Source: Sporisorium sorghi (lineage: Eukaryota > Basidiomycota > Ustilaginomycetes > Ustilaginales > Ustilaginaceae). From it: 45,000 nucleotides of DNA. The stretch's first letter is position 1, and the number at the start of each line of letters is the position of its first letter. The DNA lies in NCBI GenBank assembly GCA_023212695.1, contig JALCCG010000018.1, forward strand, positions 1 to 45,000. Direction: 5' to 3'. Position numbers and translations under genes: made by a program. Of this stretch, positions 31,535 through 41,834 are shown in pieces. Under the pieces are notes generated by a model. That model did no database searches. It saw only the letters and a list, made by a program, of their open reading frames with translations, and was not told where the DNA came from.

Positions 31535-34500
31535 ATGGCGGCTGCAACAGCGACCATTCTGCCACCGGCCACGGACTTCATCAGCATGGACCACCGCTCA
31601 GCTGAGGCGCATCGATTGCCGCCAGCTTCGCTCGCAGACGCAAGTCTAGTCAGCAGGCCGCTGCGGTCGCAAAAGTCGGTTCCCTCTCCATCCACACCAA
31701 CCTCACCCTTCCGTCTCCGTGGAACGCCGCATTCGCCTTCCATTCCGCATCGTCGCGTCTACAACATCGACGACGAGTCTTCATCCAACGCATCCCAGTC
31801 TGTCGCTTCTGAAGCGCTATCCTCTGCTTCCTCCTCCATCACACCCTCTCAATCTGCTTCTAATGTCGCCGCGCCTCCTCATTCACCCGTCCGACTAGGC
31901 GTGCCATTGCCCAGCTCCAATCCCGCCTCACCTTCTCGCTCACTCGCCCACAAAAAGTCCGCGGAGCGCAGGAGCAAAGCAACCCGCAATCAACACCTCA
32001 CCAACCTCGAGGCCGCATCGCTTTCCACTCCCGAGCTTCACCTCGCGTCGGATCCCATGCTCGATACCCAAGAGCCCTCGTTCTTGCGCAAGCTTGTCAA
32101 GGGGTCTCGGACCCAGTCCAACGACGCCATGTACAGCGCAGGCATTGCAGGGCAGACCTCAGCCCAGACCCGCAACAGCAGCGCCTCGCAGCGAACGCCT
32201 GCTCAGAACGGACTCGCTTTCGCCAGCTTTGGTGCCGCCATGAGCGCCGTCGATTCGCACAACGACAGTCCACAGCCTCGTGCGCTTCTCGAAGAACATC
32301 GTTCACGCAAGCAGAGCACCGCGACGCTGCGCAGTCCCGAATCCGAGTCGGCCTCATCGCCCTGGGCCATGCACAACCTCAGCACCGACACGCTCAGCCC
32401 GCCCAAGTCTCCCCCCAAATCCGAGTCCAAGTCCTCTTCCGGCACTTGGTTCAGGCGCAATCGCAAGGACGCCGATTCTCCTCGCAAGGCCGCAGACGAC
32501 GTCAGCCCCTCGCTGGCAGATTCCTCTACGCAACTGTCGGTGCAGCCAAGCCAGACAAGCGCTGCGACGGCTGGATCTGGCACCACTCTCCTGTCCGAGA
32601 GCAATCTCACCGCGGTCTCTTCCACCAGCAACGCTTCTTTTGGCATGTCCGACCTAGCTTCGCCCCAAGCCGCGCTCGAAAGCATTCGAAAGGCGCGCTC
32701 CTTCATGATTCGCGAGCTCAGCCGTGTCGCAGATGCCGACGACGGTCCCGACAAGCAGCGCATCTCTGCTCTTGTCTCGCAGATGAACGTCGAGGTACAC
32801 GATCCGAGCATCGAAGCGTCCAATTTTTGGAACAGCATCGCAGATGGTGTTTTGCTCTGCCTCCTCGCAAATCGTCTCAGGCCCGGAAGCGTCGACCGCA
32901 TCGATCGCAGGGATCTCGAGTGGGTCAAGGCCGATAACATCTCGAGATTTTTGCGGGCAGCGCGCGATCATCTAGGCCTGCGCTCCAAGGACCTGTTCCA
33001 AAGCTTTGATCTTACCGACGGCACCGTCGAGGGTCTTCTTCGCGTCGTCCACACGCTTCAAGCCGCAGAGAGGATGGCCAGGCGCAGCTCCAAGGTGTCA
33101 GCGGCCCGTGCCAATGCCATCAGGATCGAGCCCAGAACCACCTCGATGACGCCTCCCTCGACTCCACGGGCACAAGATCGCAAGATGCTCTCGGTCGGCA
33201 ACGGCGAGCTCGACCGCATCGACAACAGCTCCGAGCTATCATTGAACGACGATACCCCAAAGAGGACCATGCTCACCATTCAGCAGAACAGACGCGAGGC
33301 CGAGCGCATCCTGATGGGCAAGTCTGACAAGGAATACAAGCGGCGCTCGATTGAACTCGGCTATCCCAAAGTCAAGGGCTCCTCCATCACTTTCGCCGAC
33401 TCGGTGAAGCAAAACAGCTACAACGGCGATGAGGACGGTCGAATGCCTTATCGCGATCGCAAATTGAGCGAATCAGCCATCAGCTTGACAGGTGTAGCTG
33501 AGGAGCCCGAGGATGGCGTCGCAGCCAACGGCGACCACTTGCCCACCGCCGAGTCGTTCTCCAGCACCCAGTCCGTGGCGTCCGAGCTCAGTCACGACAG
33601 AAGAGGCAGTAGCGAATCGGACAAGTCCATCAAGACCTTCGCGGTCAAGCCTCCGCCGCTGGCTCGCAGCACATCGCAGAAGCGCATCAGTCAGGAGTTG
33701 GCGCTTGGTCAGTTTCCCAGGGCCGTGATCGGATCGACGGAGAACCTCGACGACTACATGTTTGCTTCAGGAAGCCCCACCCACAATGCCCCCACCCGAC
33801 GACACAGCGCCCGACTCTACCCCGGTCCATCGCTGCTCAACCCTTCGCGCGAGTCGCTACTTAATCTTGGCGCTCAGTCCAACGCCGAGTCGGATGCTTC
33901 ACCGTCGGCCCGGCTGCCCTTCCCGCGCGGTGCGAACGATTCTCCCGGCGCTCGCAGAATGGTGCGTCACATTTCGATGAATGCAGGCGTCGACACGTTT
34001 TCGCTCGCATCTGGACCATCGACGGCAACGAATGGCGGCAGCAACTCGCCCAAAGCCAGTTCCCGACCTCAATTCCGACACATGCGTTATTCTTCCGACC
34101 TGCAGCTCCCCTTGTTGGGTCGACCCATGTCCATCGGTGCACGATCGCCCGAGGCTTCCGTGGATGAGCGCTCTTACATTTCGACGTCGCGCAGCCGTTT
34201 CGATTCTGAAATCGGCTCCATCTACACCAACACGCTTGGCAGTCTCACCAACGACGAGAACGGATCCGCAGTGACAAGAGCTAGCCGCGATGCTACCGGT
34301 CCCAAGCACAAGCTCGTTGTCTCCGAAGAGGGCAAGCCCAACGTCACGTATCAGCTGGGCAACTGCATCGGCCGAGGCCAGTTTGGATCCGTCTACCGCG
34401 CCTTGAACCTCAATTCGGGCCAGATGGTCGCGGTCAAGAGGATCAAGCTCGAGGGTCGCACCGATGACGAGGTCACTGAGCTCATGGGCGAGGTCGACCT

Positions 34501-36502
34501 TCTCAAGAGTCTCACCCACCCGAGCGTCGTCAAATACGAAGGTCTCGTGCGTGGTCCCGAGGTCGTCTCCATCATCCTCGAGTACGTCGAGAATGGCTCG
34601 CTCTTGCACACGCTCAAAGCGTTCGGCAATTTTCCGGAAAAGCTCGTGGCGAGCTATGTGGTCAAGATCCTCGAGGGTCTCAACTACCTGCACGAGCAGA
34701 ACGTCGTGCATTGCGACTTGAAGGCTGCCAACATTTTGACCACCAAGAACGGCAATGTCAAGCTGTCCGATTTTGGCGTTTCGCTCAACCTCAAGGCTGT
34801 CAAGAAGATGGGCAACAAGAACGACGCGATCGGCACACCGAACTGGATGGCTCCCGAGGTTATCGAGCTCAAAGGCGTCACTACGGCTGCCGACATATGG
34901 TCGCTTGGCTGCACCATCATCGAACTGCTGACGGGCAAACCTCCGTACTACGACATGCTTGCCATGTCGGCCATGTTCAGGATCGTCGAGGATGACTGCC
35001 CGCCCATCCCCGAAAAATGCTCGGATGCGCTTCGCGACCTGCTCAAGCAGTGCTTCAACAAGGATCCTACTAAGCGCCCGAGCGCCGAGATGTTGTTCGA
35101 GCACGAGTGGATGCAGCAAGTCTGGTCCGGTCACAAGGAGCTGCGACCGCAAGACAGCGTCCCTTTCTTGCGTCGCATCAGCGCCGATGCGCGGCGTCTT
35201 GACCCTCGCATCTTTGAAGAAGGTCCTCGGGCTCTGCAGCCGGCGATGGAGAGATCCACCTCATCGCCGCCTCCGACTTTGCAACGTCCTGGCTTCGAGG
35301 GTCTCCGTGCCAACACGTCTCCCGCCGAGTCTTCCGTGGCAACCGTCACTGAAGTGGTCAATGGCGTGTCTCCCGGCACCTCTCCGCCGACCAGCTCGGA
35401 CCCCCTGCCTGCGCTTGACACACCGTCCAACCCTCCGGTGCCGTCGCACATGCCCATCCCCGGCAGCCCGACGGTGCTTTCGCCTACGGGCGAGACTTCG
35501 ATGCTCGACCTTGGTCTGATGGCCGACGAGGAAGCCAAGCCGCATGCGTTTGTCAAGAGCACGTTCAGCAAGGCGGTGGTGTGCAAGATCTGCCGCGAGC
35601 CGGTCAAGAAGCATGCCGTGCTGTGCGAAGAGTGCGGTCTCGTATGCCATGCGAGATGCGCAGTGCATGCGCCTTCGCCGTGTAACCTGCGCGCCCAGCT
35701 GTTGCTGTTCCAGCACCGAGCGTCTTTGGACCAGACGAGTCCCATGTCGTCGGCAGCGCAGCTGTCGCCCGTCTCGCCTGTGCTGGGCAGCTCTGTGCCG
35801 AATGGTGCAGCTCCGATCAACTTCCGCTTCCCCTTTGGCATGAAGCGTCAGTCCAAGTCTCCCACGGTGGAGTCCGCTCAGCAACTCGGCTACAGCGCGT
35901 CTGCGAGCCCGGAGAATGAGGTCAAGTCGCCGCCCTCTCCTCCGAACGGGCATGGCGTGCTTGGGGCTAAGCCATCCAAGGACCAGGCTGCGGTGCGCAA
36001 GCGTCGCATTTCGCTGATTCCAGGTCGACAGCGTTCGCCGTCGCCGCCTCCGCTGGAGAACAACGAGGCGGCGATGCGAAGTCCTTACGGAAACGGTGCG
36101 CTGCACGGAGTGAGGAGGCACAGCTCTATGAGCTACGGCAGCATCAGTGGAGCCAGCAGCATCTCGAGCGCTGGTGGAGGCATGCTTCTCGGTCACTCGA
36201 GCTCTCGAGGTTCGTCTGCTCAGCAACACCAGCCGCAGCAATCGCAGCAACAGCAAACGTATGCACATCTGGGCATGTCGACGCCCGTGCTGCCCGCCGA
36301 GCAGCTGCACAATGTGTCGACGAAGGAACGCTTCCGACGACGACTTAGTTCGGGTGTCGTCAACAGCGCGTCGCAAGCGACGCCGTCTACGAAAAGGATG
36401 AGCAAGGCGGGCCTGGCTACGGGCCAGGTGACGCCGCAGTCGGCAATCGAGCGCAAAAAGTCTCGTCGTGCTTCGTCCAAGGCCGACTGCATCATTATGT
36501 GA
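31535..36502 (+). CDS. Cdc7/SepH-type protein kinase with CH, C1 and CAAX signatures
   Basis: This is a STE-group Ser/Thr kinase closest in motif style to the septation-initiation kinases (fission yeast Cdc7, Aspergillus SepH). The frame is one exon of 1,655 residues. After a Ser/Pro-rich head, a calponin-homology-like domain spans about 415-510 (FWNSIADGVLLCLLANRLRP, then NISRFLRAARDHLGL). The kinase domain spans about 939-1195: IGRGQFGSVYRALNLNSGQ, VAVKRIKLEG, HCDLKAANIL (HCD instead of HRD), SDFGVSL, GTPNWMAPEVIELKG. At about 1337-1385 lies a C1-type zinc motif (HAFVKSTF...CKIC...CEEC...CHARC...C). The tail is Ser-rich with a Gln run and ends DCIIM, a CAAX box for prenylation. Expected at the spindle pole body or septum; the lipid anchor adds a membrane possibility. 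Confidence 0.9.
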   Translation: MAAATATILPPATDFISMDHRSAEAHRLPPASLADASLVSRPLRSQKSVPSPSTPTSPFRLRGTPHSPSIPHRRVYNIDDESSSNASQSVASEALSSASSSITPSQSASNVAAPPHSPVRLGVPLPSSNPASPSRSLAHKKSAERRSKATRNQHLTNLEAASLSTPELHLASDPMLDTQEPSFLRKLVKGSRTQSNDAMYSAGIAGQTSAQTRNSSASQRTPAQNGLAFASFGAAMSAVDSHNDSPQPRALLEEHRSRKQSTATLRSPESESASSPWAMHNLSTDTLSPPKSPPKSESKSSSGTWFRRNRKDADSPRKAADDVSPSLADSSTQLSVQPSQTSAATAGSGTTLLSESNLTAVSSTSNASFGMSDLASPQAALESIRKARSFMIRELSRVADADDGPDKQRISALVSQMNVEVHDPSIEASNFWNSIADGVLLCLLANRLRPGSVDRIDRRDLEWVKADNISRFLRAARDHLGLRSKDLFQSFDLTDGTVEGLLRVVHTLQAAERMARRSSKVSAARANAIRIEPRTTSMTPPSTPRAQDRKMLSVGNGELDRIDNSSELSLNDDTPKRTMLTIQQNRREAERILMGKSDKEYKRRSIELGYPKVKGSSITFADSVKQNSYNGDEDGRMPYRDRKLSESAISLTGVAEEPEDGVAANGDHLPTAESFSSTQSVASELSHDRRGSSESDKSIKTFAVKPPPLARSTSQKRISQELALGQFPRAVIGSTENLDDYMFASGSPTHNAPTRRHSARLYPGPSLLNPSRESLLNLGAQSNAESDASPSARLPFPRGANDSPGARRMVRHISMNAGVDTFSLASGPSTATNGGSNSPKASSRPQFRHMRYSSDLQLPLLGRPMSIGARSPEASVDERSYISTSRSRFDSEIGSIYTNTLGSLTNDENGSAVTRASRDATGPKHKLVVSEEGKPNVTYQLGNCIGRGQFGSVYRALNLNSGQMVAVKRIKLEGRTDDEVTELMGEVDLLKSLTHPSVVKYEGLVRGPEVVSIILEYVENGSLLHTLKAFGNFPEKLVASYVVKILEGLNYLHEQNVVHCDLKAANILTTKNGNVKLSDFGVSLNLKAVKKMGNKNDAIGTPNWMAPEVIELKGVTTAADIWSLGCTIIELLTGKPPYYDMLAMSAMFRIVEDDCPPIPEKCSDALRDLLKQCFNKDPTKRPSAEMLFEHEWMQQVWSGHKELRPQDSVPFLRRISADARRLDPRIFEEGPRALQPAMERSTSSPPPTLQRPGFEGLRANTSPAESSVATVTEVVNGVSPGTSPPTSSDPLPALDTPSNPPVPSHMPIPGSPTVLSPTGETSMLDLGLMADEEAKPHAFVKSTFSKAVVCKICREPVKKHAVLCEECGLVCHARCAVHAPSPCNLRAQLLLFQHRASLDQTSPMSSAAQLSPVSPVLGSSVPNGAAPINFRFPFGMKRQSKSPTVESAQQLGYSASASPENEVKSPPSPPNGHGVLGAKPSKDQAAVRKRRISLIPGRQRSPSPPPLENNEAAMRSPYGNGALHGVRRHSSMSYGSISGASSISSAGGGMLLGHSSSRGSSAQQHQPQQSQQQQTYAHLGMSTPVLPAEQLHNVSTKERFRRRLSSGVVNSASQATPSTKRMSKAGLATGQVTPQSAIERKKSRRASSKADCIIM

Positions 36503-37045
36503 GGCACAAGCCTCTCTTTCTCTTACTATGTTATCACGATCCCCCAGCCATTTCTGCATTCTGGCCACGACTCACTGTGCTCGGGAAACATTCACGCACA
36601 TCCCGAGCATGGTCACGATTTCTTTCTCAATTGCTCCATCTTTCCCCGCCGTTGCGTCTTTAGTTATATACCTCGTCCACCGGCTCGTTTTGGGCTGGTT
36701 GGCGAGTTCAGTACATTCACTTTCTCTATTCCATCGCGAACGAGCAACGACTGGGGCGCGTCATCACGTCAAGTCCACGCTTGTTCGCGAGACTTTCCCG
36801 CACCGTTCCCGAACCTTAGCTCCTCTGCATGCTGCACATTTGTTTGCTTAATGACGACATTCTCATCACGCTCAGGACCACACGTGTGTGCGAACGTCGA
36901 GGTCACGCTCAAGACCACATTTGGGCGAAGAATGAGATGGCATGAAAGTGAAAGTCCGTGGGCTAGGTATACAGCGAGCAAAACATGAGGTGTGCGGTAC
37001 ATGTCGAAGGTTATAGCTACTGAAACAGCAGCGGGCGGAACATCA
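36503..37045. other. Intergenic between convergent genes
   Basis: These 543 bases hold the 3' regions of the kinase gene (+) and the membrane-protein gene (-). No gene or repeat is seen. Confidence 0.5.
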
Positions 37046-38050
37046 TCATCGAGAGTTCTCTTTGTTCAAGAACGAGGTCTGGGAGTGCTGCCAGCTGTTC
37101 TGCTGGTACATCTGGTTAGGCAGTTGGTAGCAGTTGGGTAGATCGTTTTGCGAGGCGAACGGGTTGGCACCGGCTGCTGCTTCGGGTGAAGGCTGTCGCC
37201 ACTGCTGCTGCTGGGGCTGCTGGGGAGCGTACATCGAATAAGGCTGCTGGTTTGGATTCGAGGCTAGCCTGGAAAGACGCTGGCTCTGGTTGTAGTTCGG
37301 CAGCTCGTAGCCTCCCGCACCTGCATTCGCAGCAGCAGGATCAAAAGCACCGGCGGCGGAGTTCTTGTTGTAGTACTGCGTACCCCTGCGCGTCGACGCA
37401 TAGTTGGCCTGTTCCGACTCGAGCTTAGGGTCCCTCGGCAGCGGTCTGGCCTCGTGCAGCTTCAAGCCGGGCACGAGTCGGGCCATGTAACTGCCACCGG
37501 CCTGGGTGTAGTAGTTGTTGTTGTGGTTGAGGTCGACGCTATCCTCTTCAATCTTTTGCGACTTTTCCTTTTTACGCCTGTACATCATGCCCGCGACGAG
37601 GAGGAGGACCAGCACGAAAAACGCGCCGAGCACGATGCCAATGATGGTGGGGACCATGTTTTTCTGCTTGCCAGTCCTGTGGTCCTTGTCCTTCTTAGCG
37701 TCTGCCAAGCAGGTGGTGTTGCCGGAAGGGTTGGGCTGCACCAACGCCTGCACCGATCCGACGGCAGTTTGAGTGAGCGAGATCTGGTCCGTGACCGTGA
37801 CCAGCGCGGTGGCGTTGGCAGGCATATCGACCGCATCCCACGTGACGCTCGTGACGCCCTTTTGGACGCGTAGACGGAAGTAGAGCTTGTGCGAATCGAT
37901 TTCGCGTCCCTCGAGCGTGTAGTTGCCCTGTGCGAGCACGCGGATCGACGCGGGTTCGCACGAGTAGAGCGTGGGCAGGTTGATGAATGCAGCTTGCGCA
38001 AAGGCTGCGAACGCAAAAGCGATCAACGCGATGGAACAGGCGAGACGCAT
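37046..38050 (-). CDS. Hypothetical type I membrane protein
   Basis: I do not recognise this 334-residue protein by name. I start at 38050 (MRLACSIALIAFAFAAFAQA), a clear signal peptide, although the frame is open to 38620. The mature ectodomain of roughly 110 residues begins FINLPTLYSCEPASIRVLAQ, carries N-glycosylation sequons NYT, NAT and NTT, and contains VTWDAVDMPANATALVTVTD. One membrane helix follows at about 132-155 (MVPTIIGIVLGAFFVLVLLLVAGMMY), then basic YRRKKEK. The cytosolic tail is Asn/Gln/Tyr-rich. The layout (a small beta-rich ectodomain, one helix, a disordered tail) resembles fungal surface sensors, but that is an inference from architecture. Confidence 0.8.
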   Translation of the reverse strand: MRLACSIALIAFAFAAFAQAAFINLPTLYSCEPASIRVLAQGNYTLEGREIDSHKLYFRLRVQKGVTSVTWDAVDMPANATALVTVTDQISLTQTAVGSVQALVQPNPSGNTTCLADAKKDKDHRTGKQKNMVPTIIGIVLGAFFVLVLLLVAGMMYRRKKEKSQKIEEDSVDLNHNNNYYTQAGGSYMARLVPGLKLHEARPLPRDPKLESEQANYASTRRGTQYYNKNSAAGAFDPAAANAGAGGYELPNYNQSQRLSRLASNPNQQPYSMYAPQQPQQQQWRQPSPEAAAGANPFASQNDLPNCYQLPNQMYQQNSWQHSQTSFLNKENSR

Positions 38051-39021
38051 CGTGGGTAGAGGAGATGAAGCTGTGAGAAGTTGAGGGTAGGGAGCGGCGG
38101 AGAGTGGGCAAAGGGACGTGGTGCTGAAGCTCGATGTGCAGAGCTGCTTGTTGTCGTTGTCAGGGCAGAGAGATGTATGACGAGATGGTCGCCTCGTGTA
38201 GTCGAGCGAATGACAGGCGATGGTGAGTGTGCGCAGAGAAGTGCGACAGTAGTGTTGAATGGAGAGATGGTGGGAGATGGCAAGGTGGAAGCGAAAGGAA
38301 GAGAAGGAGGGAGGGAAAGATATCGAAAGGCAAAATCGTATCGCGTCGAGAGGCGACGGGTCAGAGCGCAGTGAGTGAGTGAGAAGCACACGACCGACCG
38401 ACGGACGGACGGACGGACGGGTCTGGTGACCTCTGCGTGATGTCTTATAGGAAAAGAGTGCTGGTCGGAGGACTGAGACTGAATGCTGTGACGGAACAGA
38501 ATCGGAGCAAGTCGAGTCGAGTGTATTGTACACGACGATGCTGTGCTGTAAGGTATGACTTGGCGGAGGATGAAATGAAGGCCCAAAAAGGCCAGAGCGA
38601 GACGCCTCTCGCGCTCTCAACAGGAGCTGCAGTAAGGCCCCGCCAATTGTGAATGGCCAAAAAGTTCATCGGCCGCTCCGAATCGCTCTTTTGCCTCTCT
38701 CTCTCCCTCTCTCTCTCTCTCGTATCGCGTCGGATGCCCCGGTTGCCCTTTCTTTGACTTTGCTCATCCTCCCACGCCCTTCTCACGCATTTCGGATGTT
38801 GCGCTAACTTAAGTTGCAATGAAAGGAACCGCTCGCTCCGATGCTAACCGGCTCGTCACCAATCTAAGCGACTTTGATCCTCGGCAGACTCGGCTCAAAG
38901 AAGCTCTTCGGCTCGAACAGCACGCACGCGATGTTGACCGGCGGGCGAGTGTCTCTCGAGTGCATGCAGCCGAGGGAGAACGGCAACAGCCAGCAAGCTG
39001 ATTGTCGCGTACTGCAGCTTC

Positions 39022-39045
39022 TTTTTTTTTTTTTTTTTTTTTTTT
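39022..39045 (+). repeat. T24 homopolymer
   Basis: An uninterrupted run of 24 T in the intergenic stretch upstream of SUA5. Confidence 0.9.
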
Positions 39046-39439
39046 CCCCTTGAGAAAAGATTGAGAAAAAGATTGGCTTTGCCTTCGCTGTCTCGGACCG
39101 ACAACAGAAAAAGTAAGAAAAAGGTGGTTTGCGTGTAAGCAACCTCAAATGGCTTTTTGCCGAAAGGAACAACACGAGAGCCTGAACATGGCCGCCAAAC
39201 GATTGGTTCGAGAAAATACATTCGAGCCTGTTGACAATAGCAAGCAAGCTGCAAACTATAACTTACCACGGAAGGCCGACGGTAAGTTAGATTGGATTTC
39301 ACCGTCGCCGAAGGCAAGGCAGGGAAGCATCTTGATTGCAGCTAAAGCTTTGGCATTCGAACAGCATAAACAGCAGCCAACACGTTCTGAAGAACAAGAA
39401 AAAGAGAAAAACATGGCTCGGGAACAACAGCTTGTTCTC

Positions 39440-39471
39440 ATGCATGCATGCATGCATGCAAGCAAGCAAGC
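39440..39471 (+). repeat. CATG/CAAG tetranucleotide repeat
   Basis: Five CATG-type units pass into CAAG units. It lies in non-coding sequence and may be useful as a length marker. Confidence 0.8.
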
Positions 39472-40001
39472 GTGCAGATGGCAGCTGAGCAGAAAGGCGA
39501 GCGTGTCGTGCTCGCTCTCCCGCTTTGCGATTGGTCTGAGCAAACAGCCTCGGCGATCCTGATCGTCCACTTCCTTCTTCCGCCGCCGCCTCATTTTCAC
39601 CCTCAGCCGACGGAACCAACGTCCCGCACGCAGAATGGAGAACCTTGGCCGAGACGCTAGTAGCATCGATGAATGCCAAGCCAAAGTCGCATTCCACCAA
39701 AGAACAATGCGGAGCTGCAATTCCTAACAATGGTCGTTCCATCACCGAGCCATCCTGTCTCAACCAGGAGTGCAGCGAACATCAGAACAATAAGCAAAAG
39801 ATGCAATGCGGCGCAAGTCCGGTAAGAGATGCAGTAGGCTGTTCGCAGCTGTACGTGATCGTGATCGTACATCGATAGCAGCGAACAATAGGAGGAAGAT
39901 GTGGCGGTCAGGGTTGACGGTGTTGCGACGATGCTCCGAAGGCACGACCCGAGATCGAGATAATCGGGCATCCGCCCATTCCGATTCGACCATTGAGAAG
40001 G

Positions 40002-40026
40002 AAAAAAAAAAAAAAAAAAAAAAAAA
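40002..40026 (+). repeat. A25 homopolymer
   Basis: An uninterrupted run of 25 A, 168 bp upstream of the preferred SUA5 start. A poly(dA:dT) tract of this kind can exclude nucleosomes in yeast promoters; that role is not shown here. Confidence 0.9.
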
Positions 40027-40193
40027 CTTTAATTTTTTAAGGTGCAAAAAACTCCACACCTTTCGAAGCTTCTTTTTTGAAATTTTTCGTGCGACGTCGT
40101 CAACTTTCCTCGTCATCATCTCGCCGTTCATCAACCTCAGCAACACCTGAAAGCATTGGTGCGAAAGAAACGCTCCGGACGATCGCGTGTTTC

Positions 40194-41834
40194 ATGCGAG
40201 TGACTGCATCTTATTGGAGCAGCCTCGCCCGTATCCAGCGACATCACATCCGCAAATCGCTCGGCCTGATCACACCAGTACATAGATTCACAACCATGAC
40301 CGCATCCGGATCGGACGCAGCACTCGGCTATCCCGACCGCACCTTCAACACCGAGCTGCTGCCGTGCGAAGCGCACTCCACCGTCACATTGCACGAAGCC
40401 GGTCCTTCGCGCTACGCTGCCAACACCGAGCCATTCACCCGCGCCACGCCGGTCATCTCCTCCGCCGTCACGCGCGACAGCCTCGACGTAGCTGCGGCAC
40501 ACCTCCAAGCAGGACAGCTCGTCTCGTTCCCCTCCGAAACGGTCTATGGTTTGGGAGCCAACGCGCTCTCGCAGTCCGCCGCGTCCAAGATCTACGCGGC
40601 CAAGAAGCGGCCGGCGGACAACCCGCTGATCGTGCACGTCTCGGACCTCGAGATGCTCGACACGCTGCTGCCGGAGACGTACAGCATGAGCGAGGCGTAC
40701 GGGGAGCTGATCAAGGCATTCTGGCCGGGCGCGCTGACGCTGCTGTTCCCTGTGGATCAGGCGAAGCCGGCAGTGCCGCGGGTGGTGACGTGCGGGCATG
40801 CGAGTGTGGCGGTGAGGATGCCGTCGCATCCGATAGCGCGGGCGTTGATCGCTACGTCGCGACTGCCGATGGCAGGGCCGAGCGCGAACGCATCGGGGAG
40901 GCCGTCGCCGACTACGGCGGCGCATGTGATGCGCGATCTCGGCGGACAGCTCGACGCTGGAGCCGACGGGCAAGGGACGAGTAGCAAGCCGAGGGGACGG
41001 CTGAAATACATTCTGGATGGAGGCGCTTGTCAGGTCGGCGTCGAGAGCACCGTTGTGGACGGCATCACGGCGGAAGACGAGATCCGCGTGCTCAGGCCAG
41101 GCGGTGTTACGGTCGAGCAGATCGCCTCGGTGCTTGATAGGGCAGGCTTGTCCAACAAAGTCAAGTTGCGTGTGTATGGAAAGGACATGGAGCGGAGTGC
41201 GGAACAGGAGAGCAACCCAACCACGCCAGGTATGAAGTACAGGCACTACAGTCCCACGGCTCGCGTGGTCATGCTGCTCCCCGCCGAGCTGTTTGCTCGT
41301 GCAGTGCAGTCTTCCAACAGCAGCGCATCGTCGTCAGCAAAAGTGGTGGGATCGCTCGTCAACACCGACTCGGACGCATCGACCCAGCCGCAGACTTTTG
41401 CCAACATCGTACGAGATCAGATCACCAACCATCTGCCCCACACAGCCCGTCAATCCGACTCGACACTGCACGTCGGACTCATGATGACCTCCGACTCGCC
41501 TCTCTCGCGTCTCATCGCCTCATCCCCAACCACCTCGACCAACTCCACCCCCGACGCGGCAACCCCACACCCACACCTCCTACCACCCATCACGCTCGAC
41601 GGTCTGGACAACGTGCTCGTACACCCGTTCGACCTGGGCCCCAGCAACCGCGCCGAGATATACGCACAGCGCATGTTCGATGGCCTTCGCACGCTCGATG
41701 AGGGCCCGCTGCGGGCTGGGGTGGCCAAATGTCAGCTCATCTTTGTCGAGGCGCTGGACGATGCCGGTGTGGGCCTGGCGGTCATGAATCGGCTGAAGAA
41801 GGCTGCTAGTGCGACTGTTGTGCTGGATTGCTAG
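40194..41834 (+). CDS. SUA5: Threonylcarbamoyl-AMP synthase (Sua5/YrdC)
   Basis: Sua5 makes threonylcarbamoyl-AMP from threonine, bicarbonate and ATP, the first step of the t6A37 modification of ANN-decoding tRNAs, in cytosol and mitochondria. The YrdC domain shows GQLVSFPSETVYGLGANA, KIYAAKKRPADNPLIVHV, FWPGALTLLF, VAVRMPSHPIARALI and GPSANASGRPSPT. PGMKYRHYSPTA is the linker typical of Sua5, followed by the C-terminal domain with a Ser/Thr-rich insertion. Three in-frame starts exist: 40077, 40194 and 40296. I prefer 40194 because MRVTASYWSSLARIQRHHIR is basic, acid-free and presequence-like, while 40296 (MTASGSDAALG) would give the cytosolic form. From 40194 the protein has 546 residues, one exon, longer than the usual 350-430 because of low-complexity parts. 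Confidence 0.9.
   Translation: MRVTASYWSSLARIQRHHIRKSLGLITPVHRFTTMTASGSDAALGYPDRTFNTELLPCEAHSTVTLHEAGPSRYAANTEPFTRATPVISSAVTRDSLDVAAAHLQAGQLVSFPSETVYGLGANALSQSAASKIYAAKKRPADNPLIVHVSDLEMLDTLLPETYSMSEAYGELIKAFWPGALTLLFPVDQAKPAVPRVVTCGHASVAVRMPSHPIARALIATSRLPMAGPSANASGRPSPTTAAHVMRDLGGQLDAGADGQGTSSKPRGRLKYILDGGACQVGVESTVVDGITAEDEIRVLRPGGVTVEQIASVLDRAGLSNKVKLRVYGKDMERSAEQESNPTTPGMKYRHYSPTARVVMLLPAELFARAVQSSNSSASSSAKVVGSLVNTDSDASTQPQTFANIVRDQITNHLPHTARQSDSTLHVGLMMTSDSPLSRLIASSPTTSTNSTPDAATPHPHLLPPITLDGLDNVLVHPFDLGPSNRAEIYAQRMFDGLRTLDEGPLRAGVAKCQLIFVEALDDAGVGLAVMNRLKKAASATVVLDC

Larger units (their letters stand above)
38051..40001. other. Region between two divergent genes, simple repeats only
   Basis: Nearly 2 kb lie between the membrane-protein start (-) and the SUA5 upstream region (+). 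They contain GGAC tandem units (about 38396-38420), a CT-rich microsatellite (about 38695-38721), a T24 run (39022-39045) and a CATG/CAAG repeat (about 39440-39471). Frames in 39149-39760 on both strands have no motif. No gene is supported. Confidence 0.45.

Noticed and set aside
32097..36568. Long minus-strand frames opposite the kinase gene (for example 33899-35152 and 35261-36568)
   Set aside because: They are antisense shadows of a strongly codon-biased gene; the plus-strand frame has clear kinase, CH and C1 motifs.
38053..38620. N-terminal extension of the type I membrane protein up to 38620
   Set aside because: The extension is Ser/His/Pro-rich without motif and would bury the clear signal peptide that starts at 38050.
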